Assembly (NCBI GenBank): GCA_012295275.1
Contig: CM022677.1
Location: 14,551,332-14,615,331, forward strand
Source of the DNA: Chrysomallon squamiferum
Taxonomy: Eukaryota; Mollusca; Gastropoda; Neomphalida; Peltospiridae
DNA: 64,000 nt
Direction of reading: 5' to 3'
In this document: positions 1 to 12,560 of the stretch, piece after piece
Layout of the letters: every line of letters begins with the position of its first letter
How positions within the stretch are numbered: position 1 is the first letter of the stretch
The notes under the pieces: model-generated
Seen by the model: only the letters and a program-made list of their open reading frames with translations
Told to the model about the DNA's origin: nothing
Database searches by the model: none
Position numbers and translations under genes: made by a program

Positions 1-308
1 TAAAATGTCCTGGAATTAGGCTGAATGACTGGATTTTCCATGGTGTTGTTTGACATTCTGCCTGATAGTTATTTAGACAATAAGTCAAGCAGGTTTAATG
101 CTTTGCAACATCATTAGTGGTTCAGTTCAATTCTTTATTATTCTAAGCTTTACAGCTTATTGATATACAATGTCAATAATAATAAGAAAGAAAAAAAAGA
201 AGAAAAAAAACAACAACAGAATTACAAATACTGACAGTATGAAAAAAGAGAAAAATCCTTTGGAGAATATTAATTGCAGATAAATTATGTCTAACAAGTT
301 CATACTTT

Positions 309-430
309 TTGACCAGTTACCACCCAAGACCAAGCTTGACCAGTTGCCACCTAAAACCAAGCTTGACCAGTTACCACTCAAAACCAAGCTTGACCAATTA
401 CCACCCAACTCGGAACCTGACCAGCTGCTG
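309..430. repeat. 27-bp minisatellite, about 4.5 copies
   Basis: The unit is about 27 bases (core TTGACCAGTTACCACC followed by AAAACCAAGC) and repeats four to five times with few differences. Because 27 is a multiple of three, it makes periodic peptides on both strands (LDQLPPKTK on plus, NWSSLVLGG on minus). That explains the overlapping ORFs here and is not evidence of a gene. The paralogous block at 49573 lacks it, so it arose or expanded in this copy only. Confidence 0.85.
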
Positions 431-482
431 CCCAGTGCCAGGAGCCAGTTTGATGTGTGTCCCCAGAGACTGCTGTTGTCTC

Positions 483-632
483 ATGATGTCTCTTAGAGCA
501 GGGCTGTCAACAGAGTCCACCGCAGGAGGAGAAGAGTTTGTCAAATGCAACTGTGAAGTGAAAAAGAGTCAAACAAAATGTTTCAAGAACAATTCAAGAT
601 GTTACTCAAGTTTGAACTGCTGTAATAAATAG
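483..632 (+). pseudogene. Cys-rich C-terminal tail resembling KRBA2/integrase-type transposon protein
   Basis: A 49-codon stretch ends in a natural stop and is rich in cysteine. It reads SLRAGLSTESTAGGEEFVKC, then CNC..TKCF..NSRCYSSLNCCNK. As I recall, integrase-bearing proteins annotated as KRAB-A domain-containing protein 2-like end in a similar Cys-rich tail (GG-G-F-KC-C, then spaced cysteines, then CxNK). No integrase catalytic core is visible upstream, where the ORF runs into the minisatellite, so this is a 3-prime fragment. It lies inside the 1.15 kb that is specific to copy P1. The cysteine spacing is partly decayed. Alternative: a chance Cys-rich ORF. Confidence 0.45.
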
Positions 633-2136
633 AACACTACTTGTAATTTGTTTCAAAATAGATGTTTTCTTGAAATTGGAAATCATTATTTTTCATTCAG
701 TGATTTTTGCCTAATGAATAAAGGTCTGGTTACCACTTATCTACCACTCTGCATCTCTCTGTGTGTCTATATGTCAACCTGTTGAGTAACTAACTACACA
801 CATACCTATCTGCTTGTTCTATCTTATCTAGTTTGTTTTTATCTTCTCCATGCAAGAATATTCCAATCCATCAGTAACCATCCATCAATCATCTACCCAA
901 CCTACCTACATATCTAATTATGCCAACATACCTACATTACAACTGTATTTCTGTCTGTCCATTTACAAAAACACTCTATAAAACTTTATTTAGTTTCTCT
1001 CTCACTGTCCAAATTATTATCACTGTACCTTCTCTTTCTGTCTGTGTATCTTCCTCTCTGTCAGTTTATCTAGAGTCTGTCTTCTGTCTGTCTATCTATA
1101 TTTTATTATCCCTTTTTCTTACACCTGCCTAACTATGGCTACTTGTCAACCTTCTGACACTGTTTTTCATGCAGTGTGTAATCTATGTATCAATCCATCA
1201 TCTATCTTTCTATCCATCTGTGCATCTGTTACTGGACGTTTTTAAAATGTATTATTAAAGTTAAAAAACACACACGTTTATCACATAAATTTTCAATATA
1301 CAATGAGCTTCTTTTTAAAGTAAATTTAATTATCTGGTATACATTTACTTTCACCGTAATATATTTATTTAAAAAGGGCACTTACCTGGAAACCATATTT
1401 ATTCATGTCTACTGGAGTACTTGTTTACAATAAAAGTTTACACTCTTCTTTTCAGTATCAATCTGTGTGTAGATAATAAAACATCTCCTTAATTTCAGGT
1501 CTTCTCACTTCTTCCTTTTAAATAGAAAAACCAAAAATATATTAATGTTCACATAAACTAACTGAGTTCTTTATAAAGTAAAAACTGAAATTTAATTTGC
1601 TGCTACTAAAAACTTTGAAAAAGAAGCAAGAACAATATAAAAAACAAATAATAATAATAACAATAAAAAAAACAAATTCAGTATATATCACATGAACATA
1701 TTTTTAAAACAGTGTTTAATCTGGCAAATGCTGTCCTAGATTCTAGTGAGAAAATGGATTGTCAAACAGGAAACTAATTTAATCCTAGGAATAAAGTGTT
1801 TATACAATTACAAAGACTTCCAGCATTATTGTTTTTCTGCTTTGCAAATTTGACAAATGTCTGAAGATGCTATGCGAGATACAGCAAAGACTCTGAGTAT
1901 TTCAAAGTCCACACTGTGTGACAAAGACGAAACATCTCGACGTGACCTCCAAGCCAAAGAACAAGAATAATCTGGTTTTTAATGCAGCTACCTAAGTGTG
2001 GACAGTGTCAGAAATGTGACATACAACAGTGAAATGTACACAGTGATATAACCCATTTAGCTATTCTGGTGGAAATCACTACAAAAACTCTGACCACTGC
2101 TGATCCCTGGCAAAAACTGCAAAGGATCACATGAAA

Positions 2137-2167
<31 letters not shown>

Positions 2168-2270
2168 ATACCCTATAGCTGCATTATGACATCTTCATTA
2201 TGAAAGTTTTTATGTGTCTTATTAATCCAGTTAAAATAAATTTCAGGTCATCTTACGTGTTAAAGTTTCT
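633..2270. other. AT-rich intergenic, no gene seen
   Basis: The stretch 720-1240 is a CTATC/TGTCTG-rich degenerate simple repeat, similar to 26900-27660 and 49030-49150. An (AAAT)n run lies near 2136-2170. Bases 1430-1960 belong to block P1. ORFs here are low-complexity and not supported as genes. Confidence 0.6.
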
Positions 2271-2802
2271 TATTTCCTGTAAAATATAATTCTCTGACAA
2301 GAATAAATAATATTACTCAAATAGAACTTACCTTTTTTTTCTCTATTGATGTCGCATGCTTTCTTCTCAAACTGTAGGAACTGTAGGAACTGCTGACAAA
2401 CACATTCTGACTGGAGTCGGTTTCTGTTGTTTCTGTTAGTATTACTGACGACATTCAACATGAGATAAAATGTCAGACTCTTTCAAGCTGATAATCACAC
2501 AGGCAGTGTCTGTAAGTAAAATTAAGATGAAATTAAAGTATTTAGGGAAACAAAGTTTATTTCTCTGCTGATCAGAGGTGAAAACATCACACATTCTTAT
2601 GCAGCAGGAAACGAACAATACAGACAGAAAGCTTCATATACTCTTTATCTCTGTCATAAATATATACAAAGTATTTAACATTTTATCTGTTTTATAAAGC
2701 AATTTGCATAGTTGAAAAACATTGAAACAAAAACTAGATCATTATATTCAAATATTTAAAACACAATTAACATCATTGTGTCAAAGTGAATGGTATCTGC
2801 AT

Positions 2803-2805
2803 GTG

Positions 2806-2848
<43 letters not shown>

Positions 2849-2967
2849 GTTGTGTGTAGATGTGTGTGTGTACCTGTTTCTTGATCAATATTGTTCTGTA
2901 CATATTTGTTAATATTACTTTTAATTTTTTTCTTCTTATTGGTATCATCATTATCATCATCATCATC

Positions 2968-3003
<36 letters not shown>

Positions 3004-3030
3004 TTATTTTATTATTATTATTATTATTTC
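2803..3030. repeat. (TG)n and (ATT)n microsatellites
   Basis: A (TG)n tract at about 2807-2845 and an (ATT)n tract at about 2968-3028 flank a short unique stretch. The same order (TG tract, then ATT tract) recurs at 51118-51300 in block P3. Confidence 0.85.
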
Positions 3031-3235
3031 ACATTATAGGTGAAATTTTTGTTTCTTTCTTTTTGTCTGTCTTTGATAAACGACAGAACAAAAATAAATG
3101 TCACTGTTGGGTGTCATTCAAAACTAAATAAAGCAGAAAATACGTGAAATTACAGATATGTGTGTGTTGTTGTAGTTTTAATTATGCTAACAGTAGAATC
3201 AGGTTAGAAAATTTGATGGTTAATGAAGAGTCAAC

Positions 3236-3324
<89 letters not shown>
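3236..3324. repeat. (AG)n microsatellite
   Basis: About 88 bases of uninterrupted AG dinucleotide. It generates artefactual Arg-Glu repeat ORFs. The corresponding part of P3 (about 51475) lacks the expansion. Confidence 0.95.
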
Positions 3325-3327
<3 letters not shown>

Positions 3328-3650
3328 GCTTATGATGAGAGTGTACTTTTGTATGGGTTATAAATGGACAGACAAACAGAAAGATACATATGTATTTTGA
3401 AAGTTGTTATGCATGCAGGAGGCGAGTGAGACAGAGAGACTCAGAGGTAGAGAGAGTTTGATAGATAAAAACTTAGACAGACAGACAGATTGTTTGTAGG
3501 ACAATAGACTGATAGAAAGGAACAAAGATAAATACAAAGCCACATAGGAACATACTGATAGATATAGGAACACAGAGACAAACTGATTAAGAGACATGAT
3601 AATATGGGGTATATAATAAAGTGTGACTATATATATGTGGTGTTAGATAT

Positions 3651-3652
<2 letters not shown>

Positions 3653-3698
<46 letters not shown>
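3653..3698. repeat. (TG)n microsatellite
   Basis: About 45 bases of pure TG, followed by degenerate GATA/TATC-type simple sequence to about 4450 and a (CT)n tract at 4438-4468. Confidence 0.9.
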
Positions 3699-3702
<4 letters not shown>

Positions 3703-4436
3703 GATTTTTTAGAGAGTGAATATGAAATGATGAACATGTCTTATAGGTTGATTCGAGTATTTGAGAAAGAAACTGTGAGAATATGAGTTAGAAAGAATGG
3801 GTATATCATTTGCGGTTTTGTGTGTGTTTTATCTGTGTTTTTGAGAGTGCATATGTATTATAGATAGATACATAGGTAGACAGAGAGACAAAAAGAAAGA
3901 TAGAAAGATATATGTCAATGTAAAAGATGTGTGTGTAAATGTGTAAAGCTCTATAATATGTGTCTGTGTGTTAGAGAGAGTGCGGATACATAGGGTACTG
4001 CTATTTTTTCCAATATCTATATATAGATAGAAAGACAGGAGAACAGAGTATAGACAGAAGTGTATGTATTTAAGAGTATTTTTGAACATGCATGTATTCT
4101 CTGTCTTGCTCACAAAGAGAAATACTCACTCTTTCTTACATATGCACTCCAGCTTTCACATCTGCAGACATAGCGTACCTAACAAATATATATATATATA
4201 TATATACATACATAAACACATTTTTATTCACACATCACCTCTTTATAACCCTCCCAAAAATAAATACTCAGTATATTCTTACACATGCCTGTCTCTAAGC
4301 AAATCTACCCCAAATCTAAATCTAATCTATATAAAATAAATAAACAGCATAAACACAATCTTGTTCACACTTATTTACTGACCATCCTTTCTCTGTTTAA
4401 TAAAGATAAATATATATATCTATATATATATGTGCA

Positions 4437-4470
<34 letters not shown>

Positions 4471-4540
4471 CCGATAGTAGTAGTTAAGTTCCTGGCAAAG
4501 CGTTGGGTATATTTTAGAAATATACTTTTTCTAAGCTGGA

Positions 4541-5928
4541 GTCAGTGAGATGGAGAAAGATGAAGGTGATTTTCGTTTATTGTGTTTTTAATTAGTTTTC
4601 TGACGTACAGTGGAGTTTTTTAGACGTAATTTGTGACGCTGAGTTTACGTTCTATGAACAAATAAGATTTCAGTTTTATATGAATAAAGTGAGGTTCCAT
4701 CAAAAATAAAGAATATGCATGAAATAATCATTTTATTTCCTTTCTTACTTATTTCTTTTCCCTTGTTTCTATAGTCTGTCTTAATTATTATTATATTTAT
4801 CATTTTAATTAGTATTATTGTAGTGTTTTGTTGTGTTTACGAAAATAAATAAATAAGAAAATAAATAAATAAATTTAAATTTTAATACCGACAATACTTC
4901 ACAGTTTAAATAGTTGATACTGGATGTTTATAATATTAGACATATTATGTAGATGAGAAGGCGCCAGTTTAATCTGATATTTTAAAAGTTTCAGGTGAGG
5001 TTTTATTCATAACTGGAAAAGAAACATTAATATTTACTTGACAGTAAAGACATTATTGTTATGTTTTAATAGGATGAAACAAATGATATATTTCGTCTAG
5101 CTAACTAAACACATCCTCATATCTCATAAAACACTAGTTCAGGAGGCCAGGCATGTTTTCTATGATATATCTTACAAATTATAATATTAATACAATGGAT
5201 ATATCTCCTAGTAGAATAAAATGTAACTGTAAGTGAAATTATCAGTATTTTTTATGATGCAAAAAAGAGGAAAACATAATAAAACATCAGGTTATTTTAA
5301 CTCAGTATCAGTTTATAATATAAACGTCGCTGGTTTTATATATGAAACGAGAGTTACGTCGCGTTTTACAAAACAGAAAACTTCGTTTATCTCTGTGAAT
5401 TTTAATTTTAATGTCGTTTGCTTTGCAATTTTGTGATTAAAGAAAAATGTAACTTCTCACGTGTTCTGTATTATTTATTGATTTATTTATTTATTTATTT
5501 TTTTTTTTTTTTTTTGAGAACAAATTGTAGCTCAGCTTAACAGAAACATATTGTCTCAATAGAGTGGCTTCCCCTGTATATGTAGTCATTAAGTTATTTA
5601 TTTCTGAATTTAGAAGTCCAGCGCTGAATCAAGGTTATTCTTGAAAAGTCGATGATATTCCTTTAGCTGTATCCAAGATTATACTGACAATATCAATTTT
5701 TGTTATGAAGCAAACAGAGGTAAACTTAATAAAATAACAGTGGTACATTTATTAAGATAGATCGTAATTTATTCGTGTAAACTGCTCAGCTGGTAGTATA
5801 TAAACACGTGAATACTGTCGAGCAATCTCAAATTATTTTCAGAAAATTACGCTTACAAATATCTGTTATTAATCTCTTGCAAACTGAGCTGAGAAATTAC
5901 TCCTATTGTAGGAAGAGATCTATGTATC

Positions 5929-5959
<31 letters not shown>

Positions 5960-7734
5960 TAAATAAATAAAAAATAAAAAAAATATAATAAAAAATATAA
6001 ATAATAAGATTGGAGCCTGGGTATGCAGAACATTTTGAGAAATTGTGATAAAATAAACTGACGTATGCAGCTTTAACATTTTAATTATTTTGCTGAATCT
6101 GTTTTGGTAAGCTTTTTTTTGTTTTTGTTTGTTTTCGTTGTTCTTGTTGTTATTTTTTAAAAAATATAATTTGTTTTAGAGACAGGAAAAGATGAGATCA
6201 GTGTGTTTTTCTGTTATACTGATTATTGTGATAACTGCAAGTCCCTTGTAATATCTAGAACTACAGAGTAATATTCTCTTATTTAGAGATTTTAAATAAA
6301 AAGGAAACTGTGAGATCAATGTGTTATCTGTCCTAGTCTAATTATACTGATAATTAATTCTCTTATTACTAATGTTTTCTGAAGTATATTGATATTATAT
6401 ATATATATATATATATCACTATCTGACTGACTAAAACTGCAATACGCCCTACAAATAAAGAAAATAACGTTATTTTTTAAGCAGTCTCATTTTTATTCTT
6501 ATATACTTTAAGAAAAAAAAAAGAGATATATATATATATATATATTAATAATAATAATAATAATAAAAGAAAGATTAAGCTTATCCAGCAGCGCAGTTTA
6601 TAAAGCAAAATGTAGAATCAGCAAAAATAATATATTTTATATTCATTTCACAATCTTCACCTTTTCCGGTATTCTTTTGTTTTGTTTAAAAAAAAAAAAA
6701 AAAGACTCAACATTGTCTTAGCCTGTAAAACTGATGTTGTAATCGAAACCTCGGGTGACACACTGAATCTGCTACACGTTTTACTCCATGTTTACTATCG
6801 AATGACAATTTTAAATAAGAATTATTCAACTAGTTGATAATATTATATAAAACCAAGCAGATATCATACGAATAAACTTTTATTATTTATATTATTATTA
6901 TTATTATTATTATTATTACTTGATTTCAGTTGTTATCATAAAGAAAGAATTAAACACAATTTTACAATCAACATTGCAAAAGTATTTCATAATAATTAAT
7001 TTTAAAACGAACATACAAGACTGTTTCAGAAATTAAGAAAAAATAAAATAAAATCAAATCAAACTTAATTTGCTTGATTATGGTTTAATTATGACAGCTA
7101 TGACATTATCAAATAAAAGTGAAATTGGTTCATAATACAAAATCTTTAAGGCATACGCCACTGTAATTCATTATTGGAATGCATTGTTAGAAAACTAGGG
7201 TTTAGTTTTATCTTAAAATGCTATTGTAATTATATTTCCTGTTTAACAAAATTCAGTTTGATTAATAACAACATGCAGAATGATTTTGACTGCTCAAGAC
7301 TTACAGTGTTGTGTTGTATACAAATTCACATTTGTTTCTCAAGACAGGAAATTAAACAGAAAATACAGACTATAAATTGAACATTTTTTAAATTGATTTT
7401 TGAATTTTCCAAAATGTGAAAGGCAAATTATAAAATACCATTTATGTACATTTTTTCTCTTACTTGTTTTTAATTTTATTTTCTATTGTTAATGATTTCT
7501 TATTGAAATAATTCTAATATTCTTTCTAAAATGGGAAAGCAAATTATAAAAATGTCTAAACAGAAATAACTGAATATTTAAGTTTTATTATCTAGGCAGG
7601 TTTTTAAGTAATTTCAACTTGAAGATCATCATGTTTCTTCTAATTAAAAATAACAAAGTCATGGTTAATGCAAATAAAAGTTAAATTAGTTAACAGTTTA
7701 CATTAGAAATAAATTATTATTATTTTTTTTATTA
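4541..7734. other. AT-rich intergenic, no gene seen; part paralogous to 55468-55730
   Basis: No credible exon on either strand. Bases 6570-6885 (starting AAGCTTATCCAGCAG) match 55468-55730 clearly, and 4720-4830 resembles 54690-54810 weakly. This suggests that the P1/P3 duplication once extended across this stretch. Poly-A, poly-T and (TA)n runs occur near 5495, 5930, 6395 and 6525. Confidence 0.6.
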
Positions 7735-8290
7735 TTAAAAATTCTTATTACCTCTAATTAGTAAACCTACAATTATACGTTCACTAATTACCCCAACAAA
7801 CTTTTGATTTCCCCCATTTTAAATAATATAAAGAAAACTTTTTGTCACTTTTTTGTGGTTTTTTGTTTAAAATTAAAAAAAAAAAAAACTTACATAATGT
7901 TCAATTACATTTACAATTACCCCGAACAAATTCTTGATTTCCCTTGATCTAAATAATATTAAAAAGGTAAAAATAGATTTTTTATATCCATATATATATA
8001 TAATATTCTAATTACCCCCAATTACATAATTTTCAATTATATTTACATTGATTAACCCCAGTAAACCATTGAGTTCCCCTGATTTAAATCATGTAAAAAA
8101 AAGAAGACAAAATAAAAGATTTTATTTTTGTTTGGTTTCTGGGTTTTTTATTTTTTTATTTTATTTTTTTAAATGTATTAAAATTCTAATCACCCCTAAT
8201 TACATAGTTTAAAATGTATTTACATTGATTACCCCAGCAAACCATGGATTTTCCTCTGATTTAAATAATATAAAAATTAGATGATCCAAA
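7735..8290. repeat. Degenerate tandem repeat, four copies of about 90-100 bp plus spacers
   Basis: A block running TTCTAATTACCCC, AATTACATAxTTTxAATT, ACAxTTACCCCxxCAAAC, TTGATTTCCCC, TTTAAATAATATAAA occurs four times, starting near 7740, 7890, 8005 and 8185. Between the copies are variable A- and T-rich spacers. No open frame is maintained. The CCCC clusters stand out in very AT-rich sequence. Confidence 0.7.
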
Positions 8291-9798
8291 AAAATTAGCA
8301 TCTCTGTGCACCATCACATTATTTTAGTTTTCTTCATTTAGATGACATTCCTCTTTCAGTGAGAAAAATTAGAATAACCAAGCACACATCAATGATAAAA
8401 ACAGTGCAAGCTGCTATGAAGTACAATGTGTACACTGGATGTTCTGATCACATTGACAATGCAGTCTCTTGGAGAACACTGAGTTTTCACGGCTTGAATC
8501 TGTTGTCTAGGATCCTACAACAAAATATAATATTCATTAATAAACTAAACATAAAATAAAGTGCAAGCAGTATTTTTGTTGTCAGCTCTAATTGCATTTC
8601 ACTTTCTTAGCAAGAAGAATTTTAGTCCAATTTTTTATTTTAATAACAAAAATAAGTTATTAACGGTTTTCATTCGAAATGTAGTAATAATAATTTTTAA
8701 GGTCAAAGCTCATTTTCTATATTTGTAGTAATGTATCAAGCCATTTCATAACTTAAAATAATTTTATTTGAGGAAACATCACAAAATAAGAAGAGAAAAT
8801 AATTATTACTGTGATTCCAAATAATGTTTGTAAATTTTGCTAATTTAGACCTAACTGAGTAACATAAAAAAAATAAAATAAAAATAATAAAATAAATGAA
8901 AACTAAATAATTGTGACCCACCACCATGAAATGCTTCTTATTTCACCAAGAACATATTTTGAGGTTTTAAGCTTTTCTAAAAGTATCTTTTATGCATTTT
9001 TTTTTTTGTTGGTGAAAACCATTTAAAAATCAAACAAATATTTCCTGACATACATGTATACATGTAATTTTACATGTTAACTGTTAGTTTTTGAGAAAAT
9101 CACACTCAAAGATACACAAAGTTCTTTGTAACATTTTCTGTAAGAACCATTATTGTATGTCCATGAAATATGGCCTGCTTATCAAACTTAGTTCAATAAA
9201 GAATGCTGCAATATCTGTTTGAAGGCAATATCTATTTTACTTTTTGCACAATATTTTATATAAAGTAAGTAAAAATGCACCTTTTTAGTGCAACTACAAA
9301 CAAAAGGACAAACAACTAAAAAGGACCAACTAGATCAGTTACTAATTATAGAAATTTTCCTAGCCAGTTAAAGAATGGAGCCACACCAAGCTTTGAACAG
9401 ATCACACCATGCTGCACCCACTGATACCAATTAAACATATTCCTTGCATTTCAATTTTCTTTTAAGGATAACATGTATGTATGTGTGGATCATGACAATA
9501 TGTGACCAATTTAAGAACAGAATGTTTTCTAATATTTAATATTTAATTACTGTACATGCTTTCATACAATACACTGAAATAGACTGACACACTTTGATAG
9601 TGTTACATTCTCATAATATTAATTCTCACCCCAAGAAATAATAATAACATTTAAAAAGTAATACAACCGTTATTTACATGCCATATATAGAATTGTCACA
9701 ATTGTGACATGCGAACATCCAACAGTGTAATTTGAAAATAATATTTTTACCAACAGTTTCAAGTCAGTGTTAATGTATCTGCAATAAAATAAAACATT
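8291..9798. other. AT-rich intergenic, no gene seen
   Basis: No supported exon. Short ORFs (for example 8359-8559) show no recognisable family. The end of this stretch is the 3-prime flank of the decayed minus-strand gene whose stop is at 9799. Confidence 0.5.
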
Positions 9799-9912
9799 CT
9801 ATGGGCAGACGAGATCCTGCATGTCTTGTCTAACAAAAGGTTGAATCCTGTCAGCCAGCTGGAATCCCAGGAGGGCGTATAGGTTCTGGAAGTCCTCTTA
9901 GTTGTGCCTTCA
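9799..9912 (-). pseudogene. Terminal exon of the minus-strand gene
   Basis: The acceptor CCTCTTAAACAG lies just upstream (minus strand). Joined to the preceding exon the frame reads NYLIDE then VKAQLRGLPEPIRPPGIPAG before a stop. A second frame continues as RIQPFVRQDMQDLVCP and ends at the stop at 9799-9801, which looks like the original C-terminus. One frameshift inside the exon is therefore likely. No clear polyadenylation signal is seen downstream. Confidence 0.5.
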
Positions 9913-10083
9913 CTGTTTAAGAGGACAAAACCACCCATCAAAGTACACCTGCTAGTCATATATTGTCACATGCACAATATATTGCATATATTGTCACAAT
10001 GTAAGTTTACCTTCATTTCTCCCATGCCAAACTTCTGCCGAAAATGGTGTAGTAAAGAAATTACCCCTTGCTACTACTCATAC

Positions 10084-10487
10084 CTTCATCAATCAAATAA
10101 TTAATCTGCCTCACAACAAATTCCAAAAATCCCACATTTTCTAGGTAAATAAACTGGTCCAGGCTGCAGTGGACTACTTGGTATGTGGACTTGTTGGGCA
10201 AAGTTGAAAGAATAATGAATTGTACCAGGGAAAGAGTTAGGTTGGTGAGGGCCAACATTGGTAATTAGCTTCAGTGGCAGTAACTTCCATTCAGATTCCA
10301 CAATACACAGATGATCTAGTTGTTCACCAAGCACTCACATTTTGGAAGACTGGCAGTTCAGTGAATCATCTCACTGTTTTGTTTGCACTGCCAGCACAGA
10401 TCTGCTGTCCTAGGTGTTCAACAACTACAAAGTGAACTTGCAGCTTCCATAGATTAATAAAGGAGGATTTCCCTATAACACGATGAC
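10084..10487 (-). pseudogene. Core exon (FINLW ... AQQVHIPSSPLQPGPVY ... IFGICCEA ... NYLIDE)
   Basis: The acceptor CTTTTTTAG at 10488-10496 is strong, and the donor is GTATGAG at 10077-10083. Readable pieces in different frames are GKSSFINLWKLQVHFVVVEH, then LGEQLDHLCIVESEWKLLPL, then HYSFNFAQQVHIPSSPLQPG, then RKCGIFGICCEA, then RQINYLIDE. The order and wording match conserved blocks I recall from the uncharacterised family. At least two frameshifts separate the pieces. The zinc-ligand-like cysteines expected after FINLW (a TDLCxxCQxN stretch) are corrupted to QICAGSANK. Confidence 0.65.
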
Positions 10488-11113
10488 CTAAAAAAGAAAA
10501 GAGACATAAAAATAAATAAGTATTAAAACAATCACTGCAAATCGTTAAAATTATTTTAAGTAACAATTTCTAAATAATTTAATTACTAATTTTCTATATC
10601 AAGAGTGACAACATCAATAACTTTAAAACTTAAAAATTAAGTAAAAATATAAATGTATGCACGATTATCTGAATTAGTGTACTGTTTGAAGCACCTTTCC
10701 TATAAAGTATAATTTAATGTTTGTTTTAATTTATCTCCAGATATAGAAGTGTTGCTTTACAACAAACATGTATACATATTAAATTATGTACGTATATCGA
10801 CATGTTTATTCATCTATATATAAATCAAAATATCTTTACATCCTTAAACAGGTATATATAAAACCCCCAAATATACCAATCTATACATTCAAATAACTAT
10901 TAAATAGTATTAAAAAATAAAACAAATAAAACATGACACAGTGGCAGTATGGTCATTTTTGCATAATAAAAAGAATGTTCTTAGAACCAAGGAGGGGAAC
11001 AGATATTAAGTAACAGTTAGAAAGAAAAAAAGTAGCTTTATCAATAGTTATAATTTATTTGGTTGTGCACGTGCTGGTGAAGAATCTTCTGTGTGAAGTC
11101 ACAATCAACTTAC

Positions 11114-11390
11114 ATCGTGCAATAGCAAGTTGTCTGTAATGACTCAAAGTGAAGCCTTCGTCTCAGATGTGTGGAGTATGTTGACATCACTTCTCTTGAA
11201 TCCTGTACTCGGCCGGGTAAGATGAGTGCATGGTCCTCCATAAAATGCTGCAGAAACTGGACAAGCCTCTCTATATCATCAGAACTGAGTACACTGGATT
11301 AAATTTTCTCTCACCACATTTTTTCTGTCTTGGAGTTACTCCATGCTGATGTAGTTCTTCAGCAATGCTGTTAGTCAGAATAAACTAACG
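11114..11390 (-). pseudogene. Exon with HALILPGR motif
   Basis: The acceptor CTTTATTACAG precedes it and the donor GTAAGTTG follows. It reads SIAEELHQHGVTPRQKKCGE in one frame. After a one-base shift it reads ERLVQFLQHFMEDHALILPG, continuing with RVQDSREVMSTYSTHLRRR. The HALxLPGR block sits just before the FINLW block in the family as I recall it, in agreement with the exon order here. The frameshift near 11285 breaks the exon. Confidence 0.6.
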
Positions 11391-11715
11391 CTGTAATAAA
11401 GACATTAAAAAATAATTTTTGTTATTGTTCTTTGTAGCAACACTTATATATAATCATTGGTATACTAATAAAATATCTTTGGTATATCTAATCTAAAAAT
11501 AGAATATGGGGAAATAAATTTAGAACCCCTCCTCCTCAATAAAAAAACAAACAATATATACACTGAACTGGACGACTGAAATGTTTTTTTAAATAACAAC
11601 ATAAAAGAATACTTCCATTTTGCCATTCAGTTCTTAAATAATCATATGTTCTAAACAGTAATATTTAGCAATTTATTATAAACTACTCAGGATCAATGGA
11701 TTAAAACACACTTAC

Positions 11716-11857
11716 CCATCAATGAATTGGAAGGTTTCTCTACAGTTTTAGAATCTCTGAAGTTTACTATCTGTTTGTCGGCAGGGTTTTAAACATGTCA
11801 TCTCTCCATTATTCATAGTACTTGACAGGACTTCAAGTAGAATCATGTCTTTTTCAA
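11716..11857 (-). pseudogene. Exon with LLEVLSSTMNNGEMTCLKP
   Basis: The acceptor TTGTGTTTTGCAG and donor GTAAGTG are both canonical. The phase fits the preceding exon (phase 1; the split codon gives Val). The frame carries KDMILLEVLSSTMNNGEMTC, then ETFQFIDG at the end. One in-frame TAA lies about two thirds of the way in, so the product would be truncated unless this base is an assembly error. Confidence 0.6.
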
Positions 11858-12167
11858 CTGCAAAACACAAAATAAAATATTTTTAAAATTATATTAAAAT
11901 GTATTAAGTTACCTATTGTTTAAAAAACATTTTTATATTATTCAATAATTACTGAAAAGGTGAATATTATATATAAAATTATTTTTCGTTAAAATTAATA
12001 CAAAACATTAGGGTAACCAAAAATGTATGCTTGGCTACTTATAAGTTAAAAACAACAACAAAGAAGCCAAATCAACTGTTATTTTAATAATTTTTGAAAA
12101 CACTAAAATGACTACAAACAGAGGATAGTCCCTTTATCTATAAATATTACATGCTATGCATTCTTAC

Positions 12168-12560
12168 CTTTGATGAATTCTGCCATATTCAATCTCAATT
12201 CCAGCACTTCATCTCAGTCAAATTGTTCAAACTTTTCAGCAATCACATCACATGACTGATTAATGTCTGGTTCAAGTCTTGAAATGAATTCGTATCAATC
12301 AGAGGTCTGTTGCTACTTTCATCTTCAGAAGCGATCGATCCACAGCAAGCAAAATTTAATTCAGAATCAGTATCATCAGCTGAATCTTCGTTATTCTCTG
12401 TAATATCACCAGTGTCATTTATCACTTCAGTAACAGAAGAATCAGTAAAATAATCCTGGATCAAAGACTGTACATTTTCTGAATCAGTACTCTCAAAAAT
12501 ATTTACTCTACATGCAGAATTTAAAGCCTTAGTTAAAATTTCAGCATACAGTTAAACACC
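12168..12560 (-). pseudogene. Acidic exon ending in ELRLNMAEFIK
   Basis: This is a long exon-like stretch with donor CAAAG/GTAAGAA at its 3-prime end. The upstream frame reads LTKALNSACRVNIFESTDSE and then a run rich in Asp, Glu and Ser (ITENNEDSADDTDSELN). The final part, DEVLELRLNMAEFIK, is in another frame and follows an in-frame stop. The 5-prime border is uncertain. An acidic Ser/Asp-rich N-terminal region before the LPGR block suits a nuclear or DNA-associated protein, but this is inference only. Confidence 0.5.

Larger units (their letters stand above)
1..4540. repeat. Segmental duplication block P1 (related to 49200-52150)
   Basis: Most of this stretch recurs in the same order and orientation further right. 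Bases 1-282 match about 49291-49573, 1430-1700 match 49710-49975, 1700-1960 match 50845-51080, 2790-3230 match 51100-51460, and 3740-4450 match 51520-52110, with many substitutions and small indels. Copy P1 has about 1.15 kb (roughly 283-1425) where P3 has only about 120 bases. The matches are in non-coding, microsatellite-rich sequence. Identity was judged by eye only. Confidence 0.75.
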
